The position numbers were made by a program, and so were the translations under genes. From JBDHWG01 sp039810085 (GTDB taxonomy: Bacteria; Chloroflexota; Anaerolineae; Epilineales; JAHCIE01), in the NCBI GenBank assembly GCA_039810085.1, contig JBDHWG010000012.1, forward strand, positions 62,001 through 126,000: DNA of 64,000 nucleotides, given 5' to 3'. The notes beneath the pieces were generated by a model. That model was not told the origin of the DNA, searched no databases, and saw nothing but the letters and a program-made list of their open reading frames with translations. Below, piece by piece: positions 15,012 to 23,678 of the stretch (its first letter is position 1; each line of letters begins with the position of its first letter).

Positions 15012-15632
15012 ATGCCCGAAATATATAACCAAAGCGATCTCTTGCGGGCGCGCCAGTTCGCGGCGCGGGGGAGACAAGACTCGCTGAGCGGCGCGCAGTT
15101 AACACGCGCAGACCTTCGCCGGGTCGATCTCGCTGGCGCGAATCTCTCCGTTGCGACACTGCGCGACGCCCAGTTGAACGAGGCTGATCTGACGAAGGCC
15201 AACCTACGCGGGGCGGATTTGCGCGGGGCGGACTTACGCGGCGCGCAGATAGAAGGGGCATGTCTGGAGGGGGCGCTGCTGACGGGAGCAAAACTGGCCG
15301 AAGCGGACCTCAGCGGCGCCGACCTGAGTGGCGCCCATCTCGCAGAGGCGGATGCGACGCGGGCGCGGCTCGACGGCGCGCTGCTGGCGGGGGCGACGCT
15401 GCACCAGACAAACCTGACGCACGCCAGTCTCGTGGAAGCCGATCTGCGCGAGGCAAAGCTGTTGTGGACGAATTTGCGCGACGCCGACCTCTCTCACGCC
15501 GACTTGCGTGGGGCGACGCTGTGGTGGCCGACATTAGACGGAGCGAAGTTGACTGGCGCGCAGATCGAGGGTGTGGAGAGGGTGGGCGTGGGCGTAGACC
15601 TGCTAGCTCTAACCCAGGGTGAGCTTCAATAG
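15012..15632 (+). CDS. pentapeptide-repeat protein
   Basis: 206 residues, nearly all tandem A(D/N)Lxx-type pentapeptides (ANLRGADLRGADLRGAQIEG and so on) from about residue 30 to 190, predicted to form a right-handed quadrilateral beta-helix. Members include DNA-gyrase-protecting proteins, but most have no known function and nothing here decides. No signal peptide is seen, so it is probably cytoplasmic. ATG 15012 has GGAG 7 nt upstream. The 3' end overlaps the convergent rhodanese gene by 7 nt. Confidence 0.92.
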   Translation: MPEIYNQSDLLRARQFAARGRQDSLSGAQLTRADLRRVDLAGANLSVATLRDAQLNEADLTKANLRGADLRGADLRGAQIEGACLEGALLTGAKLAEADLSGADLSGAHLAEADATRARLDGALLAGATLHQTNLTHASLVEADLREAKLLWTNLRDADLSHADLRGATLWWPTLDGAKLTGAQIEGVERVGVGVDLLALTQGELQ

Positions 15633-15955
15633 CGCCGCATCGCCGGATCGACCTCGAATGCCCAGCGGTCGATGCCGCCGGTCAGGTTCTTGACGTTGGT
15701 GAACCCGGCGCGGGCGAGCATCATGCAGGCGTAGGCCGAGCGCTGCCCACTGTGGCACTGGAAGACAAGTTCTTCGTCCGGGTCTAGATCGCGCCACCAC
15801 TCCGCGATCGCGGGGAGCGGCTTTAGCTCAGCGCCGTCGATGTGGCAGATGGCGTATTCATAAGGCTCGCGGACGTCGATGATGCGCGGGGCTGCGCCAG
15901 CGTCCATCCGCGCTTTCAGCTCTTTGGGCGTTATCTCGCCATACGGCGGGTTCAT
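15626..15955 (-). CDS. single-domain rhodanese
   Basis: 109 residues forming one rhodanese domain with active-site loop CHSGQRS; the Cys would carry a persulfide. The N-terminal segment (EITPKELKARMDAG ... IDVREPYEYAICHI) is of the type often joined to MoeB/ThiF proteins, where rhodanese supplies sulfur to the activated carrier. That makes it a candidate sulfur donor for the E1-like enzyme about 8 kb away, but it is not in the same operon. GGAGG lies 4 nt before the ATG at 15955; a longer start at 15973 is possible. Confidence 0.9.
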   Translation of the reverse strand: MNPPYGEITPKELKARMDAGAAPRIIDVREPYEYAICHIDGAELKPLPAIAEWWRDLDPDEELVFQCHSGQRSAYACMMLARAGFTNVKNLTGGIDRWAFEVDPAMRRY

Positions 15956-16060
15956 GGGACCTCCGGACTCCAAAATCGTGGGGGTAAGTCGATGGCCGTG
16001 GTCGTGGCCTCGTCTATGATACCCGCCGCGCGCTCCATCCGCAAGTAAGCGAGGCTTGGC

Positions 16061-16432
16061 ATGGCTGATGTACTTCTCCTGGTCGACGATCTGTTCTTCA
16101 GTGTGCAGATAGAGAACGCGGCGCGCGCCGTCGGACTCCAGCCGGTCAACGCTCCGGGGCCAGCTGTAGCCCGGGCGCTGACCAGCGGCGACCTCCGCCT
16201 TGTCGTGCTGGACCTGGCCTTACGAGAGGTATCGTGGGCAGACTTGCTGGCGCAGGTCCGGACGGCGCGCCCCGACGTGCCGGTACTTGCTTACGGCCCG
16301 CACGTGGACGTAACATCGCGGCGGGCGGCGGAGGCGAAGGGGGCAACGCGGGTGGTCACGAAGCAGCAGCTCGTCGCTGACCTGCCCGGCCTCCTCCGCC
16401 GCTACGCTGCGCCATCGCCCGATTCGGACTAA
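16061..16432 (+). CDS. stand-alone receiver-domain protein
   Basis: 123 residues matching a CheY-like receiver with no output domain. The acidic pair is VDD near residue 9, the phospho-acceptor candidate is in LVVLDLAL near residue 51, and the conserved lysine is in VVTKQQ near residue 106. The sequence is divergent in the loops. No histidine kinase is nearby. It may be a phosphorylation-dependent adaptor or a degenerate receiver. ATG 16061 follows GAGG. Confidence 0.75.
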   Translation: MADVLLLVDDLFFSVQIENAARAVGLQPVNAPGPAVARALTSGDLRLVVLDLALREVSWADLLAQVRTARPDVPVLAYGPHVDVTSRRAAEAKGATRVVTKQQLVADLPGLLRRYAAPSPDSD

Positions 16433-16470
16433 CAACTTCGGTGTTCGTCTTCGCCATCTATGGCAGCGCG

Positions 16471-16479
16471 TGGTATAAT
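16471..16479 (+). promoter_or_regulatory. extended -10 promoter of miaB
   Basis: TGG directly precedes a perfect TATAAT (16474-16479), an extended -10 element with no convincing -35. Transcription would start near 16486, after the first in-frame ATG (16482), which supports the downstream GTG start of miaB. Confidence 0.65.
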
Positions 16480-16544
16480 TAATGGATGCGGCAACGCAGG
16501 TAGGCAGTCGGGAGCGGTTGAGGCCGCTGGGTCGAGGAGTTGCA

Positions 16545-17930
16545 GTGGTGAAGCGTTATCATACGACATTCTGGGGTTGCCAGATGAACGAGGCGGACAC
16601 GCAGCGTGTGGCCGCCGAGCTAGAGAAGCTAGGCTATACCTACACCGACACGGCGGAGGACGCCGATGTCGTGGTGCTAAATACATGCGTCGTGCGCCAG
16701 AGCGCCGAGGACAAGGTCTACGGCAAGCTCGGCGCGCTCAAGCCGGTCAAGGCGGCGCGGCCCGACATGGTGATTAGCGTGATGGGCTGCCTGGTCGGGC
16801 AGAATGGCAAGCAGGCCGAGTCGTTGCGCAAGGCATGGCCGATGGTTGATGTCTTCATGGCCCCATCGGAGACCCGTCCGCTGGTGGATTTCCTGCGGGC
16901 GCGGGAGATGGACCGCCAGGCCGAGGAGCTGGATCTGTCGGCGCTGACGACGGCGTATGGCGTCCAGGATGAGGAGCTTATTCTGCCCGCCTACGAGCGC
17001 GGCAAGCGCGTTGTCGCCAACATTCCGATCATGTACGGCTGCGACCACGTCTGCACGTTCTGCATCATTCCCTACCGTCGCGGCCGCGAGCGCAGCCGCT
17101 CGGCGGACGAGATCGTGCGCGAGGTGCGCGGGCTGACGCGCCAGGGCGTGCGCGAGGTGATGCTCCTGGGCCAGATCGTGGACCGCTACGGCTACGACAG
17201 CGGCGACGACGCCGGCCTGCCGAAGCTGCTGCGCCGCCTCAACGATATCGATGAGCTGGCGCGCATCCGTTTCCTGACGTCGCACCCGAACTACATGACC
17301 GACGAGCTGCTAGAGACGGTCGCCGCGCTGCCCAAGGTCATGGAGCACATCAACGTACCGGTGCAGGCAGGCCACGACGAGACCCTGGCGCGCATGAAGC
17401 GCGGCTACACGGTGGACGACTACCGCCGTCTGGTGGAGCGCATCCGCGCCACGATCCCGAACGTCGCTGTGCATACCGACATCATCGTCGGCTTCGCGGG
17501 TGAGACTGAGGCGCATTTCGATGCGACGGCGGACATGCTCGCGGAGCTTAAACTCGACAAGGTTCACCTGGCGATGTACTCGCCCCGGCCCGGCACTGTG
17601 TCTGCTAAAGTGATGGCCGACGACGTGCCCCAGGCGGAGAAGGAACGCCGCCTGCAAGTGCTCAACGACCAGCAGGCGGGCATCAGCGCCGCGCTGAACG
17701 CGCGTTACATGGGTGAAACGGTCGAGGTGCTTGTCGAGGGGCTGCACAAGGGGAAGTGGCGCGGTCGGGCGCGCAACGACCGGCTCGTGTTCTTTGAGGA
17801 CACAACCCAGGATTGGACCGGGCGGGTGGCACAGGTCAAAGTCACGTGGGCCGGGCCGTGGTCCCTACAGGCGCGCCTCCCCCAGCGAGCCACGCCCGCC
17901 CGCGAGATCATCCCTCTGCTATCGCTCTAG
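16545..17930 (+). CDS. miaB: tRNA-2-methylthio-N6-dimethylallyladenosine synthase MiaB
   Basis: About 461 residues. The N-terminal methylthiotransferase domain has cysteines in FWGCQMNE, LNTCVVR and VMGCLVG binding one 4Fe-4S cluster. The radical SAM motif CDHVCTFCIIPY (CxxxCxxC) binds the second, and a TRAM domain closes the C-terminus. It methylthiolates i6A37 of tRNA. GTG at 16545 or 16548 follows GAGGAG at a proper distance; the longer frame from 16482 precedes the likely start of transcription. The IVDRYGYD insertion after LLGQ suits MiaB better than MtaB or RimO, though no assay-level distinction is possible here. Confidence 0.92.
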   Translation: MVKRYHTTFWGCQMNEADTQRVAAELEKLGYTYTDTAEDADVVVLNTCVVRQSAEDKVYGKLGALKPVKAARPDMVISVMGCLVGQNGKQAESLRKAWPMVDVFMAPSETRPLVDFLRAREMDRQAEELDLSALTTAYGVQDEELILPAYERGKRVVANIPIMYGCDHVCTFCIIPYRRGRERSRSADEIVREVRGLTRQGVREVMLLGQIVDRYGYDSGDDAGLPKLLRRLNDIDELARIRFLTSHPNYMTDELLETVAALPKVMEHINVPVQAGHDETLARMKRGYTVDDYRRLVERIRATIPNVAVHTDIIVGFAGETEAHFDATADMLAELKLDKVHLAMYSPRPGTVSAKVMADDVPQAEKERRLQVLNDQQAGISAALNARYMGETVEVLVEGLHKGKWRGRARNDRLVFFEDTTQDWTGRVAQVKVTWAGPWSLQARLPQRATPAREIIPLLSL

Positions 17931-18026
17931 GTCGTGCCGCGAAGACAAGCAAATCGTAGCGCCGACGGCAGTCGTCTCCCACTCAAGAGCCTGCTGAAGT
18001 CGGCGCTCTCCATATGGTCTTCACTT

Positions 18027-20240
18027 ATGCGAAACACGTGGCAGGGACTTAGTCTTTCTGCCCTTGTGAGGGGTATCCCATCCACTGCTCGGCTGACAAT
18101 TGCCCTGACATGGCTTGTCGTTGTCGGCGCCGGGCTGGTTGACCTGGGGCGTTTTCGAGCGGTGAGCAATGGGGGCTTGCAGCAGGCCCTTGTCGGCCAC
18201 GGCTATCTCTCGCCCAGAACGTTTGCCATTGTGGTGGCGGCCCTGGCGCTCATGGCCGTGCTTGCCGTATTGGTGCGATCCCGGCCACGAGATGTGCTTC
18301 CGGCGATATTGATTGCCGTCATCGTGATCTGTACGACCTTGCTCGCGACGAGCGGTCAACTCGGGGCTGGCTTTGTTGTCCTGGCGCTTGGGCTGACCGC
18401 CGAATTGTTAGGTCTGGTGATTCTGGATCAGTTGAGAATCACGGCTGACGCGGTGTTGGCAGCGGCTATTGCCCTGCCCCTCGGACTGGGCCTTCTCGCG
18501 CTGGTCATCCTCGGCATTGGGTTGATCAGCGGGCTGACAACTCCAATCATTACAACTCTTATCGTCGTCGTCGCTGGCTCGTCCGTTTACCTCCAGCGGC
18601 GCAGGCTGCGGGGTCTCAGAGCAACTTTGATCGCTGGCTGGAATAATCGGCCGGAGGTGGGGCCGCTAGCAACCGGCTGCTTGGTCATCCTGGCCCTGTT
18701 CTTCGTCCTCACCTGGATTGGCGCTTTGGCCCCCGAGACCGGCGCGGACCCCCTTCAGGACCACCTTCAGCTCGCCCGCCGCTTTGCCGCCGAAGGTCGG
18801 GTCATTGCCATCCCGACGATGGTCAAGTACTACTGGTCGCTCAACGCCGAGATGATTTACACAGCAGCGTACAGCCTGGCGGGTGAGACAGCCGCGAAGC
18901 TGGTCCACTTTTGGGCAGCGGCGGCCACGGCGTTCCTTGTCTTTGCCATGGGCCGCACCCTGTCTAGTCCACGCCTTGGGCTTCTGGCGGCCACGGTGTT
19001 CTATACTACGCCCGTTGTCTCGTGGGAGGCGGGAAGCACAGATATTGACCTGATGGTCACTCTCTTCTGCGCGGCTGCTCTCGCGCTGCTTTTGCTACGG
19101 CAGGCAGGGCAGCGAACCAGGGGCGTCACTGTGGCTATCGGCGTGAGTCTTGGCCTGGGCGTCGGCGCCAAGTGGTCAGCCGGTTTCTTTGCTGTGGCCG
19201 TTGTGGTCTGGCTGCTCGTGGATGCTTATCGTTCGCGGGATTATCGGTCGTTTCTCGCGGCGCTCAGCGTGGGTAGCGTGGCGCTTCTCGTCGCTCTGCC
19301 CTGGCTCCTGCGGGCGTATGTGTTGGCGGGCAACCCGGTGTTCCCTTTCCTGAATGGTGTCTTCCGCAGCCCTTTATGGTATCCGTCGTCCGAGTTCTTC
19401 AATCTCAGCGACTTCGGGACCGAAAGGTCACTCGCTGGGATTGCCTCGCTGCCCTGGCAGATCACATATCATACCAGCCTGTTCATGGAAGCGCCAGACG
19501 GTATCGTGGGGATTGTCTATCTTGGCTTCGTTCCTCTCGTCCTGCTCGCTATCAAATCCGCGGCTCGGTATGCCGCCGTCGCTTTTGTCACCATCCTGTT
19601 TGCCGTGCTCATGATTGCCTTCACTGAGTATCTGCGCTACATGCTGCCTGCCCTTGTCGGACTGGCTCTCCTGGCGGCGTGGGGGGCAGCCACTGCCCAG
19701 AATATGGGCCGCCAGAGCGCGCCACGGCTTGCCGCCATCATCCCCCTGGCGTTTCTTGTCTTCGTATGGCTTAATCTGCCGCTGGCCCTGCGCGAGGCCG
19801 GCTACAACGTCCCGCTGGACGTCGTTCTTGGCCGCGTCCCCCGCGAAACGTACCGCGCGCTGCAGCTGAGAGGCTACCGCACCTTCCAGTACATCAATGC
19901 CCATCTCAGCTCGACGGACCGCATCTATGTTGTGCGCGAGAATTACGACTACCTCTCGGATGTGCCGCTCATTGAGCCGTTCTATTCTCTCGATGCCAAT
20001 CGCATCTTTCGCGCGGCGTCACCCGATGCTTTGCGCGAGGCGCTCGCGCAAGCGTGTCCAACCTATCTCCTTATCACCAACCCCGACCGTCTGCTGCCAA
20101 ACGACGCCGTCCTGCCCCACACCCGCCTTCTGCTGGACTACGCCCACCAGAATGCCGTGCTCGTATACAGTGACGACGCTGAAGAGCTATACAGGACGCC
20201 CAGTGAGATCGGGGATGCTCCGGGATGTCGCGGGAACTAG
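18027..20240 (+). CDS. multi-pass membrane protein, GT-C / GT39-like glycosyltransferase
   Basis: 737 residues from ATG 18027 (a GTG at 17934 is also in frame, but the codons before 18027 are atypical for this genome). There are about 12-14 hydrophobic segments. An acidic motif in the first long loop (GADPLQDHLQLARRF) and the following YYWSLNAEMIY/AAKLVHF region resemble ArnT/PMT-type GT-C enzymes that take sugars from polyprenyl phosphate donors. The C-terminal ~150 residues are a soluble domain with no strong family signature. Neither donor nor acceptor can be inferred. Confidence 0.8.
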   Translation: MRNTWQGLSLSALVRGIPSTARLTIALTWLVVVGAGLVDLGRFRAVSNGGLQQALVGHGYLSPRTFAIVVAALALMAVLAVLVRSRPRDVLPAILIAVIVICTTLLATSGQLGAGFVVLALGLTAELLGLVILDQLRITADAVLAAAIALPLGLGLLALVILGIGLISGLTTPIITTLIVVVAGSSVYLQRRRLRGLRATLIAGWNNRPEVGPLATGCLVILALFFVLTWIGALAPETGADPLQDHLQLARRFAAEGRVIAIPTMVKYYWSLNAEMIYTAAYSLAGETAAKLVHFWAAAATAFLVFAMGRTLSSPRLGLLAATVFYTTPVVSWEAGSTDIDLMVTLFCAAALALLLLRQAGQRTRGVTVAIGVSLGLGVGAKWSAGFFAVAVVVWLLVDAYRSRDYRSFLAALSVGSVALLVALPWLLRAYVLAGNPVFPFLNGVFRSPLWYPSSEFFNLSDFGTERSLAGIASLPWQITYHTSLFMEAPDGIVGIVYLGFVPLVLLAIKSAARYAAVAFVTILFAVLMIAFTEYLRYMLPALVGLALLAAWGAATAQNMGRQSAPRLAAIIPLAFLVFVWLNLPLALREAGYNVPLDVVLGRVPRETYRALQLRGYRTFQYINAHLSSTDRIYVVRENYDYLSDVPLIEPFYSLDANRIFRAASPDALREALAQACPTYLLITNPDRLLPNDAVLPHTRLLLDYAHQNAVLVYSDDAEELYRTPSEIGDAPGCRGN

Positions 20241-20287
20241 GACTACCTCAGCAGAAATGAATGCAGCCAGATAGGTTCCCCCGGTTG

Positions 20288-20602
20288 TCACGGCAGGAAG
20301 CCAAGGAGCAGTCGCGCGCCCCAGACGGCCACGACTCCGACCGCCATAGCCACAAACAAGTTGCCCGTGCGCCAGGCAGCCAACCCTGTTGCGAGGGCGG
20401 CCAACGCGGCCGGCAAGCCGCCCTCGACAATGGCAGGCGCGACGATGGCGATGAGGATTGCGCCTGGGATGTGGCCCAGCCAGGCTTCGACGCGCCGCGT
20501 CGGCCGGACCTGGCCCATCAGCCACAGCCCGCCGACGCGGGTCGCGTAGGTCGCGGCGGCCATGCCCAGGATGGTCACAAAGGGGATGAGATTAATTTCC
20601 AT
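20288..20602 (-). CDS. azlD: AzlD-family membrane protein
   Basis: 104 residues with three to four transmembrane helices (IPFVTILGMAAATYATRVGG is the typical AzlD start). AzlD is the small subunit of the AzlCD exporter of branched-chain amino acids. The start at 20602 has GGAG 9 nt upstream and overlaps the end of azlC by 11 nt. Confidence 0.9.
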   Translation of the reverse strand: MEINLIPFVTILGMAAATYATRVGGLWLMGQVRPTRRVEAWLGHIPGAILIAIVAPAIVEGGLPAALAALATGLAAWRTGNLFVAMAVGVVAVWGARLLLGFLP

Positions 20603-21296
20603 CTTGCCACGCTCCGACAAGACTCCCGGTTAGGCCGCCGAGCAGGATGTACCACTTGCCCGGCACAAAGTGCCAGACTGCGATTGCCACGGCAGCCGCC
20701 GTCAGCCAGGGCAGCAGGTTCGCGCGGCCCTGGCGCATGGCGACGAGCAGCGCCACGAATACTGCCGTGGAGACGAAGTCCAGGCCCCAGTGGGCGGGGT
20801 CGGCGACGATAGCGCCGACCACCTGCCCGACCAGCGTCGCGCTGACCCAGGTCACGAACAGCACCATGCCGCTGCCCATAAGGAACGCAGCGTCCTGCTC
20901 ACCCCTGGCCCGGGCGCGCACGGCCAGCGCCCAGCTCTCATCGACCATGAAGAAGGCGGAGACGTAGCGCTCCCAACGGGGGAGTTGAGACAGCCAGGGG
21001 TAGAGGGCCGCGCCCATGAGCAGGTGACGCAGGTTGATGACGAGCGTGGTCAGGATGATGCTGATGACCGGTAGCGGGGTCGTCCACATCTGGATGGCGA
21101 CGAGCTGCGAGCCGCCCGCGAAGACAAGGCTGCTCATCAGACCCGCCTCGGCCGTCGTCAGCCCGGCTTGGCGCGCGAGCATTCCGTAGACGATGCCGAA
21201 GGCCATCGCTACCGGCACGAGGGCGAGGGCTTGCCGTGCTCCGGCCAGGGCGCCAACCGGGCTAAACCCCTTGCGCTCCTCAGCAAGAAGGCTCAT
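20592..21296 (-). CDS. azlC: AzlC-family branched-chain amino-acid exporter
   Basis: 234 residues, predicted multi-pass, starting with the family region ALALVPVAMAFGIVYGMLARQAG and containing FAGGSQLVAIQMW and NLRHLLMGAAL. Large subunit of the AzlCD pair that exports leucine-type amino acids. It overlaps the upstream gene by four bases (ATGA) and the downstream azlD by 11, forming a tight three-gene operon. Confidence 0.93.
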   Translation of the reverse strand: MSLLAEERKGFSPVGALAGARQALALVPVAMAFGIVYGMLARQAGLTTAEAGLMSSLVFAGGSQLVAIQMWTTPLPVISIILTTLVINLRHLLMGAALYPWLSQLPRWERYVSAFFMVDESWALAVRARARGEQDAAFLMGSGMVLFVTWVSATLVGQVVGAIVADPAHWGLDFVSTAVFVALLVAMRQGRANLLPWLTAAAVAIAVWHFVPGKWYILLGGLTGSLVGAWQDGN

Positions 21297-21808
21297 CTCT
21301 CAAGCCACTCCTGGATCGACTGAATGTGTTCCGGCCAGTGGTCGTAGGTGTTGCCGCCGACGGCTTCGACGACCGGCTCGCGGGCCCACGGGAAACGCCC
21401 GGGCGTGAAAAGGTCCTCGTCGCGCATGCCGCGCAGCGTCGTGTACAGACGGCGATAGATTTGCTGCTCTTCCATGACCACCTCCGCCACGGGGCGATAC
21501 CGGTTCCGCTCGTAGGCCCACGCGTTGAGTTGGTCCGTGTCCCAGTCCTTGGCCTCGGCTGGAATCTCGCCGGCAAACGGGCCGAGGATCGTGCTCTCCT
21601 CGCCCTCGAGGCTCGCCGAAATCTTCCCACCAACCCAGCGCTCCCAGAAGCCAACGTGGGCGATAAGATCTTTCACGCTCCACTCGCCAACGACGCCTGG
21701 CTCCTCCATGCGCCCTTCGCCGACTTTCGCCAACGTCTCTTCCCATGTCTTGCGCCCCTCGTCCAGGGTGCGCAGCAGGTCTGCCTTCGTGGTCATGCTC
21801 GTCGCCAT
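21293..21808 (-). CDS. ClbS/DfsB-like DinB-fold protein
   Basis: 171 residues of the ClbS/DfsB branch of the DinB-like four-helix fold: KADLLRTLDEGRKTWEETL, GEWSVKDLIAHVGFWERW, and a C-terminal YDHWPEHIQSIQEWL. ClbS detoxifies colibactin in some Enterobacteria, but most relatives are uncharacterised. AAGGAGGATCT precedes ATG 21808, and the gene is first in the operon with azlCD. Confidence 0.85.
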   Translation of the reverse strand: MATSMTTKADLLRTLDEGRKTWEETLAKVGEGRMEEPGVVGEWSVKDLIAHVGFWERWVGGKISASLEGEESTILGPFAGEIPAEAKDWDTDQLNAWAYERNRYRPVAEVVMEEQQIYRRLYTTLRGMRDEDLFTPGRFPWAREPVVEAVGGNTYDHWPEHIQSIQEWLER

Positions 21809-21862
21809 TAGATCCTCCTTGACATTGGTGATATAACTGTTGATAATCGTTATGATGGTTAG

Positions 21863-21891
21863 ATTCTATCAGAAGACGGGGCATTCGTCAA
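21863..21891 (-). promoter_or_regulatory. promoter of the ClbS-like/azlCD operon
   Basis: Minus strand: TTGACG (21886-21891), 17-nt spacer, TAGAAT (21863-21868), 54 nt upstream of the first start codon. Confidence 0.7.
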
Positions 21892-21909
21892 TACGCGAAA
21901 AGGTGAAAG

Positions 21910-22104
21910 GTGTCATCCATAAGGATGATTTCCCGAAGGGGAGGCGGTGATGGGCGAGAAAGTGAATTCTCGGCCATCGGCGGTGGCTGGCTGTACCTCG
22001 ACACCACGAAGAACCACAGCCGCCGCTGGCGCTCGATGCCGGAGTATGGCAACCGCGCCAAGGCACGCCGCTATCAGCGCAAGCAAGCGGGGGCCGCACG
22101 CTAG
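21910..22104 (+). pseudogene. degenerate CGNR zinc-finger (ABATE) fragment
   Basis: The frame 21979-22104 reads GGGWLYLDTTKNHSRRW ... MPEYGNRAKARRYQR, unmistakably the C-terminal zinc finger of ABATE/CGNR proteins. Every zinc cysteine is replaced: the CGW position is GGW, the RRWC position is RRWR, and CGNR is YGNR. The ~130-residue N-terminal domain is missing. Upstream codons do not match the family. I read this as a decayed gene remnant; the alternative is a repurposed short RNA- or DNA-binding peptide, since the basic helix is intact. Confidence 0.7.
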
Positions 22105-22164
22105 AATTGGCGCTACTGGGTCACGAAGTCACCACGAGGAGGGCTAGAGCGTCTATCGCAAGGG

Positions 22165-22196
22165 CGCGAGATTGCTTCGCTATGCTCGCAATGACG
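22165..22196 (-). repeat. dispersed intergenic repeat, copy 1
   Basis: In reverse complement this reads CGTCATTGCGAGCATAGCGA then AGCAATCTCGCG. It matches the copy at 32080-32112 except for a short central change and one further base. Both copies are intergenic, as expected for a small non-autonomous repeat. Confidence 0.6.
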
Positions 22197-22231
22197 CATC
22201 GAGGGGAGAGCGCGTGCTCTCCCCTCGATGC
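22196..22231. terminator. 16-bp perfect hairpin downstream of the BMP gene
   Basis: GCATCGAGGGGAGAGC, loop GCGT, then its exact reverse complement. It lies 24 nt past the minus-strand lipoprotein stop codon. There is no T-run, so termination is likely but not certain; it may also protect the 3' end of the message. Confidence 0.6.
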
Positions 22232-22254
22232 TATGTCAGCTATCCGCCGCTCGA

Positions 22255-23448
22255 TTACGGCTTGTAGCCAGTCTGGAGCTTGCCGGACTTCAGGCCGTCG
22301 GCGGCGGCCTGCACTGCGTCCTTGCACTTCTGGGAGATCTTGCTGTCCCAATCGTGGTAGGGGGCAAGGCCAATACCACCGTTGCTGATGTCCGACAGGC
22401 TGATGCCGCCCTTGATGGTGCCGGCCTGCGCGGCCTTGATGGCGTTGTACACCGCCACGTCGACGTTCTTCATGGCGCTCGTGATAAGGCTCGACTTGAC
22501 CTCGGGGTAGGTGAGATACTGGTCCACGTCGACGCCGATTGCCATCTTGCCCGCCTGGTTCGCGGCGAGCAGACCGCCGTTGCCCGTGTTGCCGCCGACG
22601 CCGAACACAACGTCGCAGCCCTGGCCGATCATCGACGCGCCGGTTTCCTTACCCTTGGCCGGGTCGGTGAAGCTGGGGATGTAGACGTTCGGCGTTTTGA
22701 CGTCGGACTTCTGCGACTTCGCGCCGTTCTGGTAGCCAATGACGTAGCGCTGCACCGGCGGGATTTCCATGCCGCTGACGGTACATACCGTGCCCGACTG
22801 GGTCATGCATCCGGCCAGGACGCCAGCCAGGTAGCCGACCTGGTCTTCGGCGAACATCAGGCTGGTGACGTTCTTTAGGTCACCAGCGTAGGGGTCAGGG
22901 TCGCCGGCCTTCTCCGGGAAGTAGGCGTTGTCGATGATGGCGAACTTCTGGTCTGGGTACTGCTTCGCCTTCTTCGCCGTCGCGTCGCCCATCAGGAAGC
23001 CGACGGCGATGATGAGGTCGTACTTGTCGGTAACGAACGCGTCGATGTTCTTCTCGTAGTCCGTTGGGGCCTTGGACTCGATGAACTTACCGTCGACGCC
23101 CAGCTCCTTCATGGCGCGCTGGACGCCTTCCCACGCCGACTGGTTGAAGCTCTTGTCGTTGACGCCGCCAACGTCGGTGACGAGGCCGACCTTAATTTTC
23201 TTGCCGGCTGCCGCTGCGGGAGCGGCGGTCGTCGCGCCTGCGGCCGGCGCAGCCGGCGCAGCCGCCTTCGCAGCGGCGGTGGGCGCGGTCGTGGCGGCGG
23301 CTGCGGGCGCAGTTGTCGCTGCGGCCTTAGCGGCCGGAGCGGTTGTGGGCGCGGCTGGCGCACTCGGCGCGGCGGTCTGGCCGCCGCACGCCGCGACGAC
23401 GACCGCGACGAGCGCCAGCAAGACGGCTAGTTTCCAAATTTTCGACAT
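22255..23448 (-). CDS. BMP/Med-family ABC transporter substrate-binding lipoprotein
   Basis: 397 residues. Signal peptide with lipobox (LALVAVVVAACGG, lipidated Cys near residue 21), then an ~65-residue Ala/Thr/Pro linker, then a PnrA/Med-like binding domain beginning KIKVGLVTDVGGVNDKSFNQSAWEG. Members of this family bind nucleosides or, in some cases, other small ligands for an ABC importer. No permease or ATPase of that importer adjoins it. GGAGGAGAC lies before ATG 23448; an earlier in-frame start at 23484 would bury the signal peptide. Confidence 0.92.
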   Translation of the reverse strand: MSKIWKLAVLLALVAVVVAACGGQTAAPSAPAAPTTAPAAKAAATTAPAAAATTAPTAAAKAAAPAAPAAGATTAAPAAAAGKKIKVGLVTDVGGVNDKSFNQSAWEGVQRAMKELGVDGKFIESKAPTDYEKNIDAFVTDKYDLIIAVGFLMGDATAKKAKQYPDQKFAIIDNAYFPEKAGDPDPYAGDLKNVTSLMFAEDQVGYLAGVLAGCMTQSGTVCTVSGMEIPPVQRYVIGYQNGAKSQKSDVKTPNVYIPSFTDPAKGKETGASMIGQGCDVVFGVGGNTGNGGLLAANQAGKMAIGVDVDQYLTYPEVKSSLITSAMKNVDVAVYNAIKAAQAGTIKGGISLSDISNGGIGLAPYHDWDSKISQKCKDAVQAAADGLKSGKLQTGYKP

Positions 23449-23514
23449 TCTGTCTCCTCCGATTCGTTGAGCACGCGGACTCAATGTTGGGCTGGCATGT
23501 TTACTGCCTCTGCT

Positions 23515-23523
23515 ATTATAGCA
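23515..23523 (-). promoter_or_regulatory. extended -10 promoter of the BMP gene
   Basis: Minus strand TGCTATAAT, a perfect TATAAT with TG one base upstream; no clear -35. It would give a leader of about 60 nt. Confidence 0.5.
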
Positions 23524-23678
23524 TAGCTCTACAGATTTGCCTGATACAATGTGGGCGCTTCGCGTCCGTCGGCAGCAAACTTGTGCATGGCGGTGACGTG
23601 GCAGCGCAAGGGTAAGCCGATGAACGCGCCGCGTCTCTAAATAGCTGGATACACGACGTATTATGGGGAGTCATCGTC

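Noticed and set aside
23220..23370. Repeat-like GC-rich stretch
   Set aside because: Codes for the low-complexity linker of the BMP lipoprotein.
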